Assembly (NCBI GenBank): GCA_025964675.1
Contig: JAOPYI010000207.1
Span: 1-64,000, forward strand
Origin: Sphaerisporangium sp.
Lineage (GTDB): Bacteria; Actinomycetota; Actinomycetes; Streptosporangiales; Streptosporangiaceae
DNA length: 64,000 nucleotides
Direction of reading: 5' to 3'
The stretch's first letter is position 1. Each line of letters opens with the position of its first letter. Both the position numbers and the translations under genes were made by a program. Shown here one piece after another: positions 18,210 to 26,786 of this stretch. The notes beneath the pieces are model-generated. The model ran no database searches. It saw only the letters and a program-made list of their open reading frames with translations, and had not been told where the DNA came from.

Positions 18210-18473
18210 CCTCGACGTGATTCCTTGGCCAGGTGGTTCTGCAGGGCCGCCGTCTCGGCCGTCCTGAACGGCGATCTCTGAGTCGTCAAAGCCGCGTCGG
18301 CGTCATGATCGGGCCGGTCACGGGCTCGCGGCGCGGCGCGGCGCCTGGTGTCTCGTCACCGGTAGGCGCCGAACCAGCCAGGAGCGTCGCGTCCCGTCAA
18401 CGGAAACCCGATCCCTTGGCGTTTCTCGGTCGATGATCGACAGATCCTATTCTGGATGTCTAGTATCTAGATC
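18210..18473. other. Gene-free stretch with a hairpin, before the Rrf2 gene
   Basis: No convincing gene is seen here. A hairpin GGCGCCT / AGGCGCC (18340-18370) has a second inner stem GGTG / CACC and could end transcription from the left, although no T-run follows. The promoter of the Rrf2 gene occupies the right end, overlapping a palindrome at 18459-18471. Confidence 0.5.
18452..18472. promoter_or_regulatory. Rrf2 operator candidate A, overlapping the promoter
   Basis: The motif CTGGATGTC-N5-TCTAGAT contains the palindrome TCTAG-TAT-CTAGA (18459-18471). TAGTAT at 18461-18466 can serve as a -10, with transcription starting at or near the GTG 18474. A second copy lies at 19002-19022. Confidence 0.65.
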
Positions 18474-18956
18474 GTGCGGATGAGCGAGGGTGTCGAGTGG
18501 GCGATGCACTGCTGCTTGACGCTGGCGTGGCTGGGTGATGACCAGCCGGTGCCGACGGCGAAGCTCGCGGCCGGGTACGAGCTGCCGCCGGCGTATCTCA
18601 ACAAGCAGCTACAGGCCCTGGTCAGGGCCGGGATCCTCGCGTCGACGCCGGGAGCGAGGGGCGGCTTCCGGCTGGCCCGCCCTCTGGACAAGATCACACT
18701 CATGGACGTCGTGACGGCGATCGAAGGTCCCGACGACGCCTTCCAGTGCACGGAGATCCGGCAGCGCGGGGCGGGTGCGGAGGCGCCGGTGCGGCAGTTC
18801 CGCGCGCCGTGCGCGATCTCTACCGCGATGCGCAAGGCCGAACTGGCGTGGCGGCGGGCGCTCACCGCCCAGACCCTGGCCGAGGTCCAGGCGGCGGCCG
18901 ACCGCCACGCGCCCAACTTGGCCGACGGCGTACGCCGCTGGTACGGGCGCGGCTGA
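18474..18956 (+). CDS. Rrf2 family transcriptional regulator
   Basis: A 160-residue winged-helix regulator. WAMHCCLTLAWLG, then YELPPAYLNKQLQALVRAGILASTPGARGGFRLARPLDKITLMDVVTAIEG, is the classical Rrf2 domain. Fe-S-binding members have three conserved Cys in the hinge; here I see Cys92 and Cys113, so a standard cluster is uncertain. The start is GTG 18474 or ATG 18480; no clear ribosome site is present, consistent with a leaderless mRNA. Matching motifs precede this gene and the AhpD-like gene downstream, which is the likely target. Confidence 0.88.
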   Translation: MRMSEGVEWAMHCCLTLAWLGDDQPVPTAKLAAGYELPPAYLNKQLQALVRAGILASTPGARGGFRLARPLDKITLMDVVTAIEGPDDAFQCTEIRQRGAGAEAPVRQFRAPCAISTAMRKAELAWRRALTAQTLAEVQAAADRHAPNLADGVRRWYGRG

Positions 18957-19001
18957 TCGCTTTCGATGCGAGAACCACTCGCGGAGACGTGGAAGGAGGA
19001 A

Positions 19002-19022
19002 CTGGATGTCAAATGTCTAGAT
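19002..19022. promoter_or_regulatory. Rrf2 operator candidate B, upstream of the AhpD-like gene
   Basis: CTGGATGTC-N5-TCTAGAT again, agreeing with the copy at 18452 at 18 of 21 positions, including both flanks. It lies 113 bp before the AhpD-like start. A GGAGGA and a 4-codon reading frame (Met-Ser-Asn-Val-stop) overlap it, perhaps by chance. Confidence 0.62.
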
Positions 19023-19134
19023 TTCGCGGCGGCGGTCGGCGGCCGGCTGACCGTCATCGCGTTCACGGCGGATCGAGAAGAGACCACACGCGTACGGACG
19101 GCAGACGCCGTACCGGATCAACTGGAGAGTCGGA

Positions 19135-19605
19135 ATGCAGGCACGGATGAACAACTTCGCCAATTTCGCAGCCGAGGGCTACCGGGCGATGCTCGACCTG
19201 GGGGCCTACGTCGCGAGCGGCGGGGTTCCGAAGACCACGCTGGAGCTCGTCAAGATCCGGGCCAGCCAGATCAACGGGTGCGGGTTCTGCCTTGACATGC
19301 ATGCCCACGATGCCAAGAAGGCGGGTGAGACCGACGAGCGACTCTTCGCGGTGGCCGCTTGGCGGGAGGCGCCGTACTTCACTCCGGAGGAGCGGGCGGC
19401 CCTGGCGCTCACCGAGGCGGCCACCCGGATCGCCGACAGCGAGCACGGTGTGCCAGACGAGGTCTGGGACGAGGCCGCCGATCACTACGACGAGCAGTCA
19501 CTCGCCGTGCTGGTGATGGCCATCGCCCACATCAACGCCTGGAACCGCATCAACGTGACTCTCCGCTCGGTCGCCGGCTCGCATCGCCGGGGTGCGGCCG
19601 TCTGA
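19135..19605 (+). CDS. AhpD/carboxymuconolactone decarboxylase family protein
   Basis: A 156-residue alkylhydroperoxidase AhpD-like protein. The peroxidatic motif is complete: Glu37 (LELVKIRASQ), Cys49 and Cys52 (NGCGFC) and His56 (DMHAHDA). Such proteins reduce peroxides using a CXXC pair, often in a trimer. Lengths match the family. The ATG follows GGAGAG with about 7 nt spacing. The neighbouring Rrf2 regulator and its repeated motif suggest redox-controlled expression. Confidence 0.87.
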   Translation: MQARMNNFANFAAEGYRAMLDLGAYVASGGVPKTTLELVKIRASQINGCGFCLDMHAHDAKKAGETDERLFAVAAWREAPYFTPEERAALALTEAATRIADSEHGVPDEVWDEAADHYDEQSLAVLVMAIAHINAWNRINVTLRSVAGSHRRGAAV

Positions 19606-19699
19606 CCGTCGTACGGCTTCATGTCGTCCTTCCCCCGTATCGGAGGTGGATCACCGGTGCGGGGGAGAGGCTGAGTTGCCGGGGCGCATCACGCGACGA

Positions 19700-20173
19700 C
19701 TACTGGTAGCCGCCGAACCAGCCGGGGACGTCGAGGCGGAAGAAGTCGGTTGGGGTGACCCGGCGGAGGTCGGACTCGAGGGCGCGGAGGCGGTCCTCGC
19801 CGAGGGTGTCGGCCCAGCCGGAACGGAGGTCCTCGAAGATGCGGGCCGACCGTACGAGGCTGTCGACGCCGCGCTGGGTGAGCCGCACGATCTTGCGCCG
19901 GGCGTCGTTCGGGTCGGTGCCGCGCTCGACGTAGCCGAGGTGTTCGAGGGCGTCGAGCGTCTTCCCGGCGGCCTGCTTGGAGACTCCCAGATGACGGCCG
20001 AGCTCGGCGGCCGTGGTGCCGCGCGTGCCAATGGCCTGAAGGACGAACCCGTGCATCGGCCGCAGGTCCGGGTGACCCTGGCGCGCCAGCTCGGCATGCA
20101 ACTCGTCGATGAGGACGCGGAATCCCATGAACAGCCGCAGGGGTAGCTCGAAACCGGGTGGGTCAGTTGACAC
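19700..20173 (-). CDS. MarR family transcriptional regulator
   Basis: A 157-residue winged-helix regulator (TTAAELGRHLGVSKQAAGKTLDALEHLGYVERGTDPNDARRKIVRLTQRG), which is the MarR recognition helix and wing. Many MarR proteins respond to phenolic compounds or oxidants. The start is probably GTG 20173, with GAACGAGG 9 nt upstream; TTG 20182 also opens the frame. It diverges from a cupin gene across about 60 bp with two AAC-N3-GTT elements. Confidence 0.85.
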   Translation of the reverse strand: MSTDPPGFELPLRLFMGFRVLIDELHAELARQGHPDLRPMHGFVLQAIGTRGTTAAELGRHLGVSKQAAGKTLDALEHLGYVERGTDPNDARRKIVRLTQRGVDSLVRSARIFEDLRSGWADTLGEDRLRALESDLRRVTPTDFFRLDVPGWFGGYQ

Positions 20174-20180
20174 GATGGAC

Positions 20181-20213
20181 AACCTCGTTCACTATATAGA
20201 CAACCACGTTGTC
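20181..20213. promoter_or_regulatory. MarR operator: two AAC-N3-GTT elements
   Basis: AACCTCGTT (20181-20189) and AACCACGTT (20202-20210) have the same phase, exactly 21 bp or two helical turns apart. The second is the core of the palindrome GACAAC-CAC-GTTGTC (20199-20213). TATATA lies between them. They sit between the divergent MarR and cupin genes. Confidence 0.65.
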
Positions 20214-20233
20214 GATCATAGGAGATGCTCACG

Positions 20234-20647
20234 ATGCCCATCATCCGTCACGCCGAAAGCCGCAGGACCGAGACGCCCAACGCCGTCATGACGACTTTCG
20301 CCTCCCCCACGCAGGGAGGGGCCGGGCTGGCAATGTGGCACGTGGACATGCGTCCCGGCCAGTCGGGGCCGCCGCACGCCTTCGACACCGAGCAGGTGTG
20401 GACGTTCCTCTCCGGAGGCGCGACCGTCGAGCTGGGCGACGAGAAGCTCACGATCGAGCCGGGGGACACGCTCGTCATGCCCGCTGGTGTGCGCCGCCAG
20501 GTGTTCTCGGACGTGGACTCCGGCATGACCGCGATCGTCGCCGCGCCGGCGGGCTGCCGGGCGTACAAGCTGGACGACTCGATCGACGTCTCACCCACGT
20601 GTGCCCTCCCCGACGGCGACAAGCTCGCGCCCGCCTGGGTCGTGTAG
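20234..20647 (+). CDS. Cupin-domain protein
   Basis: A 137-residue single cupin barrel. Motif 1 runs through PGQSGPPHAFDTEQVWTFLSGGATVELGDEKLTIEPGDTLVMPAGVRRQVFS, with His and Glu ligands (PPHAFDTEQVW). It could be a dioxygenase, isomerase or simple metal-binding protein; the substrate is unknown. ATG 20234 has AGGAG about 9 nt upstream; the ATG at 20225 is too close to it. The divergent MarR gene is the likely regulator. Confidence 0.8.
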   Translation: MPIIRHAESRRTETPNAVMTTFASPTQGGAGLAMWHVDMRPGQSGPPHAFDTEQVWTFLSGGATVELGDEKLTIEPGDTLVMPAGVRRQVFSDVDSGMTAIVAAPAGCRAYKLDDSIDVSPTCALPDGDKLAPAWVV

Positions 20648-20802
20648 CCGGCACTGGCCTGGGGTGATGATGTCGATCATAAATGCAGGATCATCCGTGC
20701 GTGAGGGCTGCTGGGCGGCCCGGGTTGATGATGTTCGATGCTAATCGTCACCGCAGGCTCGGCCTGATCAATCCGGGCGGCCGGTCTGTGTATCCCCGAC
20801 CG

Positions 20803-21438
20803 TCAGGCCGGTGGGAGGAGGGACGGGTCGGTCGCCACGGTGCGTAGCCGGGCCAGCATGGCCGTCCGGGCTGTGCGGATGGCCTCCGGGTCGTCGTGGA
20901 TGAGCGCGTCGCCGCCACCTGCGCGCGCGTAGGCGTCGAGCTCGAAGGCCAGCCCTCCGGCATCGGTGTCCTTGGAGATCTCGCCGGCGGCCATCGCGTC
21001 CTTGATGTCGTCCACGTTCTTCCGACGCCAGCGGCGCAGATTGGTGGCGATCTCGTCGCGGACCCGCCCCGGCCGGGCATCGAACTCGGCTGTCGCGGAG
21101 TAGAAGAAGCACCCTCCGGCGAAGATCGGCCGGGACATGTAGCCGAGCCGGGTCTCGCACATGCGCCACACCCGCCCCAGGCCGGGCGGGACCTGTTCGG
21201 CGGGCCGTACGACCTCGGCGACGAAGATCTCCGCGGCGGCGCGGACGGTGGCGAGCTGGAGCTCCTCCTTGGAGCCGAAGTGGGTGAAGACGCCGCTCTT
21301 GCTGACGTTCAAATCGGTGGCTAGCCGGCCGATGGACAGGCCCTCCAGCCCGTCGATCGAGGCGATGTTCACGGCCTGCTCGAGGATCAGTCGCCGGGTT
21401 TGCTCGCCGCGTAGCAGCCGTCCATCGGTCTGGTTCAT
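20803..21438 (-). CDS. TetR family transcriptional regulator
   Basis: A 211-residue repressor. The HTH domain is LILEQAVNIASIDGLEGLSIGRLATDLNVSKSGVFTHFGSKEELQLATVRAAAEIF. The ligand domain has a conserved MCETRLGYMSRPIFAGGCFFYSATAEFDARPGRVRDEI stretch found in a common TetR subgroup. The start is ATG 21438, after GAGGCGG; the frame upstream to 21519 overlaps an operator. It is divergent from the MFS remnant, which was presumably its target. Confidence 0.85.
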   Translation of the reverse strand: MNQTDGRLLRGEQTRRLILEQAVNIASIDGLEGLSIGRLATDLNVSKSGVFTHFGSKEELQLATVRAAAEIFVAEVVRPAEQVPPGLGRVWRMCETRLGYMSRPIFAGGCFFYSATAEFDARPGRVRDEIATNLRRWRRKNVDDIKDAMAAGEISKDTDAGGLAFELDAYARAGGGDALIHDDPEAIRTARTAMLARLRTVATDPSLLPPA

Positions 21439-21482
21439 CCCGTCACCGCCTCGCAAAAGAGAGCCCGGTCGAACCCAAACTA

Positions 21483-21496
21483 TACGACCATTCGTG
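21483..21496. promoter_or_regulatory. TetR operator half 1: TACGA-CCAT-TCGTG
   Basis: An inverted repeat with TACGA arms, near-identical to the site at 21531-21544 and 48 bp away. It is 45 bp upstream of the TetR start. Confidence 0.6.
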
Positions 21497-21530
21497 CATT
21501 TAGCCGGCTTGAAGTCCAATCAGAAGACTG

Positions 21531-21544
21531 TACGATCGTTCGTA
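21531..21544. promoter_or_regulatory. TetR operator half 2: TACGA-TCGT-TCGTA
   Basis: A perfect inverted repeat with the same arms as 21483-21496, placed 20 bp before the MFS-remnant start. A bound TetR here would block both directions. Confidence 0.65.
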
Positions 21545-21563
21545 TAATTTGATTGGAGCTCAC

Positions 21564-21959
21564 ATGCCCCTCACAGCACCCCCGCCACGCGGAGCCGCGG
21601 CGCTCCCGGCCACCCCGGATTTCCTCACGTTCTGGCTGCCCGCGGGGCTCATCGGCGGCGCTGGTATGGGCGCCGTCGCCTACGGTGTCGCGAGCGCCGC
21701 CGCGCTGTCGGTGAGCCCTTTGCGGTTCGCTGGGGCCACCGGGCTGAACACGACGGCTCGGCAACTCGGCGGGGCGTTGGGCGTTGCGGCGCTGGCGGCG
21801 ATCCTGCCGGCCCGGGCCGCACTGCACGACTTCGCCCATGTCTACCTGTTTTGCACCCTGATCTCGGCCGCGGCCGCTGTCACGGGCCTGGGTCTCTCGC
21901 TTCGGGCCCAGCCCGCGGCCGTATCGGAGTCGGCCCCGAAGGAGGAGGTCACCGCATGA
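21564..21959 (+). pseudogene. Internally deleted MFS transporter (DHA2 type)
   Basis: The frame starts normally (TTGGAG, then ATG 21564; MPLTAPPPRG) but after about 15 residues jumps to FWLPAGLIGGAGMGAVAYGVASAAALSVSPLRFAGATGLNTTARQLGGALGVAALAAIL. That is the last-quarter signature of 14-helix drug-efflux transporters of the DHA2 family. Only about four helices remain, of roughly 130 residues instead of about 480. The promoter, operator and coupling to the next gene (ATGA) are kept, so the deletion is in frame and perhaps recent. A functional short protein cannot be excluded. Confidence 0.65.
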
Positions 21960-22642
21960 ACGAGACCACCGACCCGTACTGCCTGAGCGACCAAGAGGCG
22001 GCCGGGCTGCTGGGCGGAGCCCCCTGGAAGCGTCTGGTCGGGATCGGCGACAGCGTCGTCGAGGGGATCAGGGAGCCCGTGAAGGGCTACCGCGACGAGG
22101 GCTGGATGGGGCATCTGGCGCGGGCTCTGCGCCTGGTGAGTCCCGGCCTGCACTACCTCAACCTCGGCAGGCGGGACCTGCTCGCGGCGGAGGTACGGGA
22201 GTCGCAGCTAGAGCCGGCGCTGGCCTTCCGCCCGGACCTGGCGGTTGTGGCGTGCGGTGGCAACGACACCTTCCGCCGCGACTTCGACGAGGCCGGCGTG
22301 GCGGCGGAGCTGACGGCGATGGTCACGGCGCTGCGCTCCGCCCGCTGTCAGGTCGTCACCATCGGGCTCCTCGACATCACCCTCTCCGGGCTCGTGCCAG
22401 AGAAGTACGCGAAAGCCTGGAGCTCACGACTGGGCCGATTGAACGCGTTGACCGCGGAGGTGGCGTCCCGGCAGGGGGCGATACACGTGGACAACACCGG
22501 TCACCCGTTGGCCGCGGACCCTGCCATCTACAGCTCGGACGGCATCCACCTCAACGCACGCGGCCACGCGATCGTGGCGGCCGGGACCGTACGGCGCCTG
22601 GCCGCCGCGATCACCGCTCTCAGTACAAGCGGAGGAGCTTGA
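21956..22642 (+). CDS. SGNH/GDSL-type hydrolase
   Basis: A 228-residue cytoplasmic SGNH hydrolase. Block I is VGIGDSVVEG with the nucleophilic Ser, a GN-type block is ACGGNDTF, and the C-terminal Asp-His pair is SDGIHLNARGHAIVA. Such enzymes act as esterases or lipases on varied substrates. It overlaps the preceding remnant by 4 bases (ATGA), with GGAGGAGG upstream, so it is probably expressed from the TetR-controlled promoter. Confidence 0.85.
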   Translation: MNETTDPYCLSDQEAAGLLGGAPWKRLVGIGDSVVEGIREPVKGYRDEGWMGHLARALRLVSPGLHYLNLGRRDLLAAEVRESQLEPALAFRPDLAVVACGGNDTFRRDFDEAGVAAELTAMVTALRSARCQVVTIGLLDITLSGLVPEKYAKAWSSRLGRLNALTAEVASRQGAIHVDNTGHPLAADPAIYSSDGIHLNARGHAIVAAGTVRRLAAAITALSTSGGA

Positions 22643-22662
22643 CCGGATCGCCCACCGATCCG

Positions 22663-24354
22663 CTACCGGATCGTCCACCAACCGGGAAGCATGAGCGGGC
22701 CGTACGCCGGCAGGCCAAGCTCGGCCGCGAGCCGGGTCAGCGGGCCCCAGGCCTCCAGGCGTACCTGGCTGAGCGCAGCGGCCTTGTCCTCGCTGGAGTC
22801 CGGCGGCCGGAGCCGCTCCAGCGGGTGCATGCGCGGATATGTCCGCACCGGGGCGTCCTTGGGGAGGTTCACCCTGCTCCGGGCGAGCGTCAGCGCGTCC
22901 TCCAGTCCACCCAGCTCGTCGACCAGGCCACCGCTGAACGCGTCGGCGCCCGTCCACACCCGGCCGCGTGCCAGCTCGTGGGCCCGGTCGCGGCCGATGC
23001 TCCGGCCGTCGGCGACCTTGCCCACGAAGTCGTCGTAGATGCGGTCGAGCCAGGCGTTGACGCGGTCCCACTGCGGCTCGGAGTAGGAGCGGCTCGTGGA
23101 GAACATGCCGGAGTTGGCGCCGACGTCCACAGACTCGGAGGTGACGCCGATCCGGCCGAGAAGCTCGCCCACCGAAGGCTTGCCGCCGAACACGCCGATG
23201 GAGCCGGTCAGCGTGCCGGGCTGGGCGACGATCACGTCGGCGGCCATGGAGACGAAGTAGCCACCGGACGCCGCGAGGTCGCCCATCGAGATGATCACCG
23301 GCTTGCCCGCCTTGCGGGCGAGCACGACCTCGCGCCAGATGGCGTCCGAGGCGACGTACGACCCGCCGGGGCTGTCGACGCGGAAGACGATCGCCTTGAC
23401 GTTGTCGTCGCGGCGGGCCGCCCGGAAGGCCGCGCAGATGGTGTCGGAGCCCATGGCGCCCCCGCCGCCGAGCGGGCTGCGCCCGCTGCGGCCGAGGCGG
23501 ATCTGGCCGTTGCCGTGGATGAGCGCGATGACCCGCTCGCCCGGATGCGGCAGCTTCCTGGGGATGACGCTCTTGGCGTACCGCGAGACGAACAGCAGCA
23601 GATCACCCTCGTCGCGGACCTCGTCGTACACCTCGTCGCGGTAGGCGAGACGGTCGACCAGCCCCGCCTCGACCGCCTCGGCCCCGATGAACGGCCCCTG
23701 GTCGATGAGCTCGCGCACGCGCTCCGAGGGCAGGCCGCGCCCCTCGGCGACGCCGGAGACGATCTGCTCGATGACGGACTCGGCGATCCGGGCGGCCGAC
23801 TCGCGGTGCGCCTCGGTCATGTGATCCTGGGTGAACATGTTGGCCGCGGTCTTGTACTCGTGCCGCTGGCCGATCTGGTAGTCCACGCCGATCTTGGAGA
23901 GGGCGTTCTTCACGAAGCGCTGCTCCAGAGAGATGCCCGTCAGCCCCACGTCGCCCGAGGGCTGGAGGTAGACCTTCTCGAAGGCGCTGGCGAGGTAGTA
24001 GGGCACGGTGCCCGAGCCGAACTCGCCGAACGTCTCGGCGAAGGCCACCGTCAGCTTGCCGGAGGCCCGGAGCTGGACGACGGCCCTGCGCAGCTCCTGC
24101 ACCATGGCCAGCCCGATGGGCCTCCCACCGATCTTGACGATGAGGCCCTTGACCCGGGGATCCCTGCGTGCCCGGCGCAACCCCTCCAGCACGTCGGCGA
24201 GGCGGGTCTTGCGCATGGACAGGATCGCGCTCAGCGGATCGGACGGCGGCCCCTCCGAGAGCCCTTCGGTGAGATCAAGCTCGAGAACCAGAGGGGCGGT
24301 GCGCCGCTGCCGGAACCGTTCGACCGTATCCATGATCGCCTTAGTCGCGTCCAT
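22663..24354 (-). CDS. sppA: Signal peptide peptidase SppA, 67-kDa type
   Basis: A 563-residue serine protease with two ClpP-like halves. The catalytic pair is visible: Lys168 in RHEYKTAANMF (first half) and Ser363 in GDLAASGGYFVSMAAD (second half). FRVDSPGGS is the second-half loop. Family members cut leftover signal peptides at the membrane. No N-terminal transmembrane helix is evident, so it may be peripheral or soluble. It starts with MDATKAIMDT; an internal ATG eight codons in is possible. It lies 42 bp after glgB on the same strand. Confidence 0.9.
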   Translation of the reverse strand: MDATKAIMDTVERFRQRRTAPLVLELDLTEGLSEGPPSDPLSAILSMRKTRLADVLEGLRRARRDPRVKGLIVKIGGRPIGLAMVQELRRAVVQLRASGKLTVAFAETFGEFGSGTVPYYLASAFEKVYLQPSGDVGLTGISLEQRFVKNALSKIGVDYQIGQRHEYKTAANMFTQDHMTEAHRESAARIAESVIEQIVSGVAEGRGLPSERVRELIDQGPFIGAEAVEAGLVDRLAYRDEVYDEVRDEGDLLLFVSRYAKSVIPRKLPHPGERVIALIHGNGQIRLGRSGRSPLGGGGAMGSDTICAAFRAARRDDNVKAIVFRVDSPGGSYVASDAIWREVVLARKAGKPVIISMGDLAASGGYFVSMAADVIVAQPGTLTGSIGVFGGKPSVGELLGRIGVTSESVDVGANSGMFSTSRSYSEPQWDRVNAWLDRIYDDFVGKVADGRSIGRDRAHELARGRVWTGADAFSGGLVDELGGLEDALTLARSRVNLPKDAPVRTYPRMHPLERLRPPDSSEDKAAALSQVRLEAWGPLTRLAAELGLPAYGPLMLPGWWTIR

Positions 24355-24396
24355 AGCGACACCCTAGGCGACGTTCCGCGCGGAGAGGCACGCCGC

Positions 24397-26655
24397 TCAG
24401 ATCAAGCTGCGCCCTTCCGCGGGATCGGGAGGCGAGTCCGCTCCGTCGGTCACAGCCGGTACGACCTCGTCTACCTCCGCCTGGACCGTGAGGGGTCCGG
24501 TGTAGCGCAGCCAGAGCGCGCCGAGGGGAGGGACCCGGATGTGGGCGGAGTACGGGAGGCCGTGGCGGGGCTCCTCGGCGGCCTCGACCGAGCCGAGGTT
24601 GCCCACCCCGCTGCCGTAGTAGTTGTAGGCGTCGGTGTTGACGACCTCGTCCCAGTGCCCTCCGGCGGGCAGGCCGATGACGTAGTCCTCGTGGGGCTGC
24701 CCCGAGAAGTTCGCCACGCAGGCCACCATCGAACCGTCGGCGCCGTGGCGCAGGAAGGAGAAGACATTGCCCGAGGCGTCGTCGGCGTCGATCCACTGGA
24801 AGCCCTTGGGCGAGTGGTCGAGCGTGTGCAGTGCGGGCGTCTCGGCGTACAGGCGGTTGAGGTCGCGGACGAGCCGCTGCACGCCCTGGTGGGGCTCGAA
24901 GTCCAGCACCCACCAGTCGAGGCCGCGTTCCTCGGACCACTCGGAGCCCTGGCCGAACTCGCTGCCCATGAACAGCAGCTTCTTGCCGGGGTGGGCCCAC
25001 ATGAACGCGTATAGGGCGCGGAGGTTGGCGAAGCGCTGCCACTCGTCGCCGGGCATCTTGCCGAGCAGCGACCCCTTGCCGTGCACCACCTCGTCGTGCG
25101 ACATGGGCAGCACGAAGTTCTCGGAGTACGCGTACATCAGCGAGAAGGTCATCTGGTGGTGGTGGTACTGCCGGAACACCGGCTCGTGCTGCAGATAGGC
25201 CAGCGTGTCGTGCATCCAGCCCATGTTCCACTTGAACCCGAAGCCGAGCCCGCCCAGGTGCACGGGCCGGGTGACGCCGGGCCACGCGGTCGACTCCTCG
25301 GCGATCGTGACGATGCCGGGCGCCTCGCGGTAGGCGACGGAGTTCAACTCCTTGAGGAACTCGACGGCGTCGAGGTTCTCACGCCCGCCGTAGATGTTGG
25401 GCGTCCACTCGCCCGCGCGACGGGAGTAGTCGAGGTAGAGCATCGAGGCGACCGCGTCGACCCGCAGGCCGTCGATGTGGAACTCCTTGAGCCAGTAGAC
25501 GGCGTTGGCCACCAGGAAGTTGCGGACCTCCCTGCGGCCGAAGTCGAAGATGTAGGTGCCCCACTCGGGGTGCTCGCCGCGCCGGGGGTCGGGGTGCTCG
25601 TACAGCGGGGTGCCGTCGAATCTGGCCAGCGCCCACTCGTCCATGGGGAAGTGGGCGGGCACCCAGTCGAGGAGCACGCCGATGCCGGCCTCGTGCAGCC
25701 GGTCGACCAGGTAGCGGAACTCGTCGGGGCTGCCGAAGCGGGACGTGGGCGCGTAGTAGGAGGTGACCTGGTAGCCCCAGGAGCCGCCGAACGGGTGCTC
25801 GGCCACCGGCAGGAGCTCCACGTGGCTGAAGCCCATGTCCTGGACGTACTCCACGAGCTGGGTGGCCAGCTCCTTGTACGTCAGGCCGGGACGCCACGAG
25901 CCGAGGTGCACTTCGTACGCGCTCATCGGCCTCTCTGTGGCTTTGCTCTCGGCCCGCAGGCGCAGCCACTCGTCGTCGTGCCAGGCGTACGTGGACGCCT
26001 CGACGATCGACGCGGTGGCGGGCGCCCGCTCCGTACGGCGGGCCATCGGGTCGGCCTTCGACCGCCAGACGGCGTCGGCGCCGAGGATCGAGAACTTGTA
26101 GTGCTCGCCCGCCCCGATGCCGGGGATGAACAGCTCCCACACCCCTGACCTGCCCAGGGACCGCATCGGGTGGCCGGAACCGTTCCAGTGGTTGAAGTCG
26201 CCCTCCACGCGGACGCCCATGGCGTTCGGTGCCCAGACGGCGAGGGCCGTGCCCTCCTCGTCGTCGTGCCGCATCACCCGGGCTCCGAGCACCTCCCACA
26301 GGCGCTCGTGGCGGCCCTCGCCGATCAGGTGCAGGTCGATCTCGCCCAGCGTGGGCCAGTGGCGGTACGGATCGCCCGACTCGTACGGCTTGGCGCCCAT
26401 GTAGGTCACCCGCAGCCGGTAGGGCGGGATCTTGTCCACCCCGGGCAGCGTCAGGGAGAACACGCCGTAAGCCTCGTGAGGCATCTCGTGGGCGCCGTCG
26501 TCCAGCACCAGCTCGACCCTCTCGGCCAGCGGTTTGAGAGCCCGTACGGTCAGGCCTTCGGGAGACAGGTGCGCGCCCAGGATCGAGTGGGGATCGTGGT
26601 GCGCGCCTCCGGCCAGCCGGTTCAGGTCAAGGTCCGCGTTCATCAGATCGGTCAC
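24397..26655 (-). CDS. glgB: 1,4-alpha-glucan branching enzyme
   Basis: A 752-residue GH13 enzyme that makes alpha-1,6 branches in glycogen and related glucans. It has two N-terminal CBM48-like domains, then the barrel with [19 protein letters not shown], Asp400 in [17 protein letters not shown], Glu453 in [11 protein letters not shown] and the third acid in [14 protein letters not shown]. The C-terminus has the all-beta domain. The start is GTG 26655 ([10 protein letters not shown]), though an ATG 12 nt later is also possible; GAGGAG lies nearby but its spacing suits neither perfectly. It ends the leftward GlgE-pathway cluster. Confidence 0.93.
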   Translation of the reverse strand: MTDLMNADLDLNRLAGGAHHDPHSILGAHLSPEGLTVRALKPLAERVELVLDDGAHEMPHEAYGVFSLTLPGVDKIPPYRLRVTYMGAKPYESGDPYRHWPTLGEIDLHLIGEGRHERLWEVLGARVMRHDDEEGTALAVWAPNAMGVRVEGDFNHWNGSGHPMRSLGRSGVWELFIPGIGAGEHYKFSILGADAVWRSKADPMARRTERAPATASIVEASTYAWHDDEWLRLRAESKATERPMSAYEVHLGSWRPGLTYKELATQLVEYVQDMGFSHVELLPVAEHPFGGSWGYQVTSYYAPTSRFGSPDEFRYLVDRLHEAGIGVLLDWVPAHFPMDEWALARFDGTPLYEHPDPRRGEHPEWGTYIFDFGRREVRNFLVANAVYWLKEFHIDGLRVDAVASMLYLDYSRRAGEWTPNIYGGRENLDAVEFLKELNSVAYREAPGIVTIAEESTAWPGVTRPVHLGGLGFGFKWNMGWMHDTLAYLQHEPVFRQYHHHQMTFSLMYAYSENFVLPMSHDEVVHGKGSLLGKMPGDEWQRFANLRALYAFMWAHPGKKLLFMGSEFGQGSEWSEERGLDWWVLDFEPHQGVQRLVRDLNRLYAETPALHTLDHSPKGFQWIDADDASGNVFSFLRHGADGSMVACVANFSGQPHEDYVIGLPAGGHWDEVVNTDAYNYYGSGVGNLGSVEAAEEPRHGLPYSAHIRVPPLGALWLRYTGPLTVQAEVDEVVPAVTDGADSPPDPAEGRSLI

Positions 26656-26786
26656 TGCTCCTCGGCACCGTGATTGCGCTTTATGAGCTAACCCTGCCCC
26701 AGATCCACGTGGCAACCCATGTTGTTGGCGTGATCACACCATGAGCATGGAAAACGTGCGGTCCGCAGGTCATGGGCGCCTGCGAA

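Noticed and set aside
18966-19020. Four-codon reading frame with GGAGGA before the AhpD-like gene
   Set aside because: Probably chance overlap with the repeated Rrf2 motif; such a short frame cannot be supported as a gene.
22252-25014. Long 920-residue open frame on the plus strand over sppA and glgB
   Set aside because: It is antisense to two well-supported genes and has no recognisable domain; long open shadow frames are expected at this GC content.
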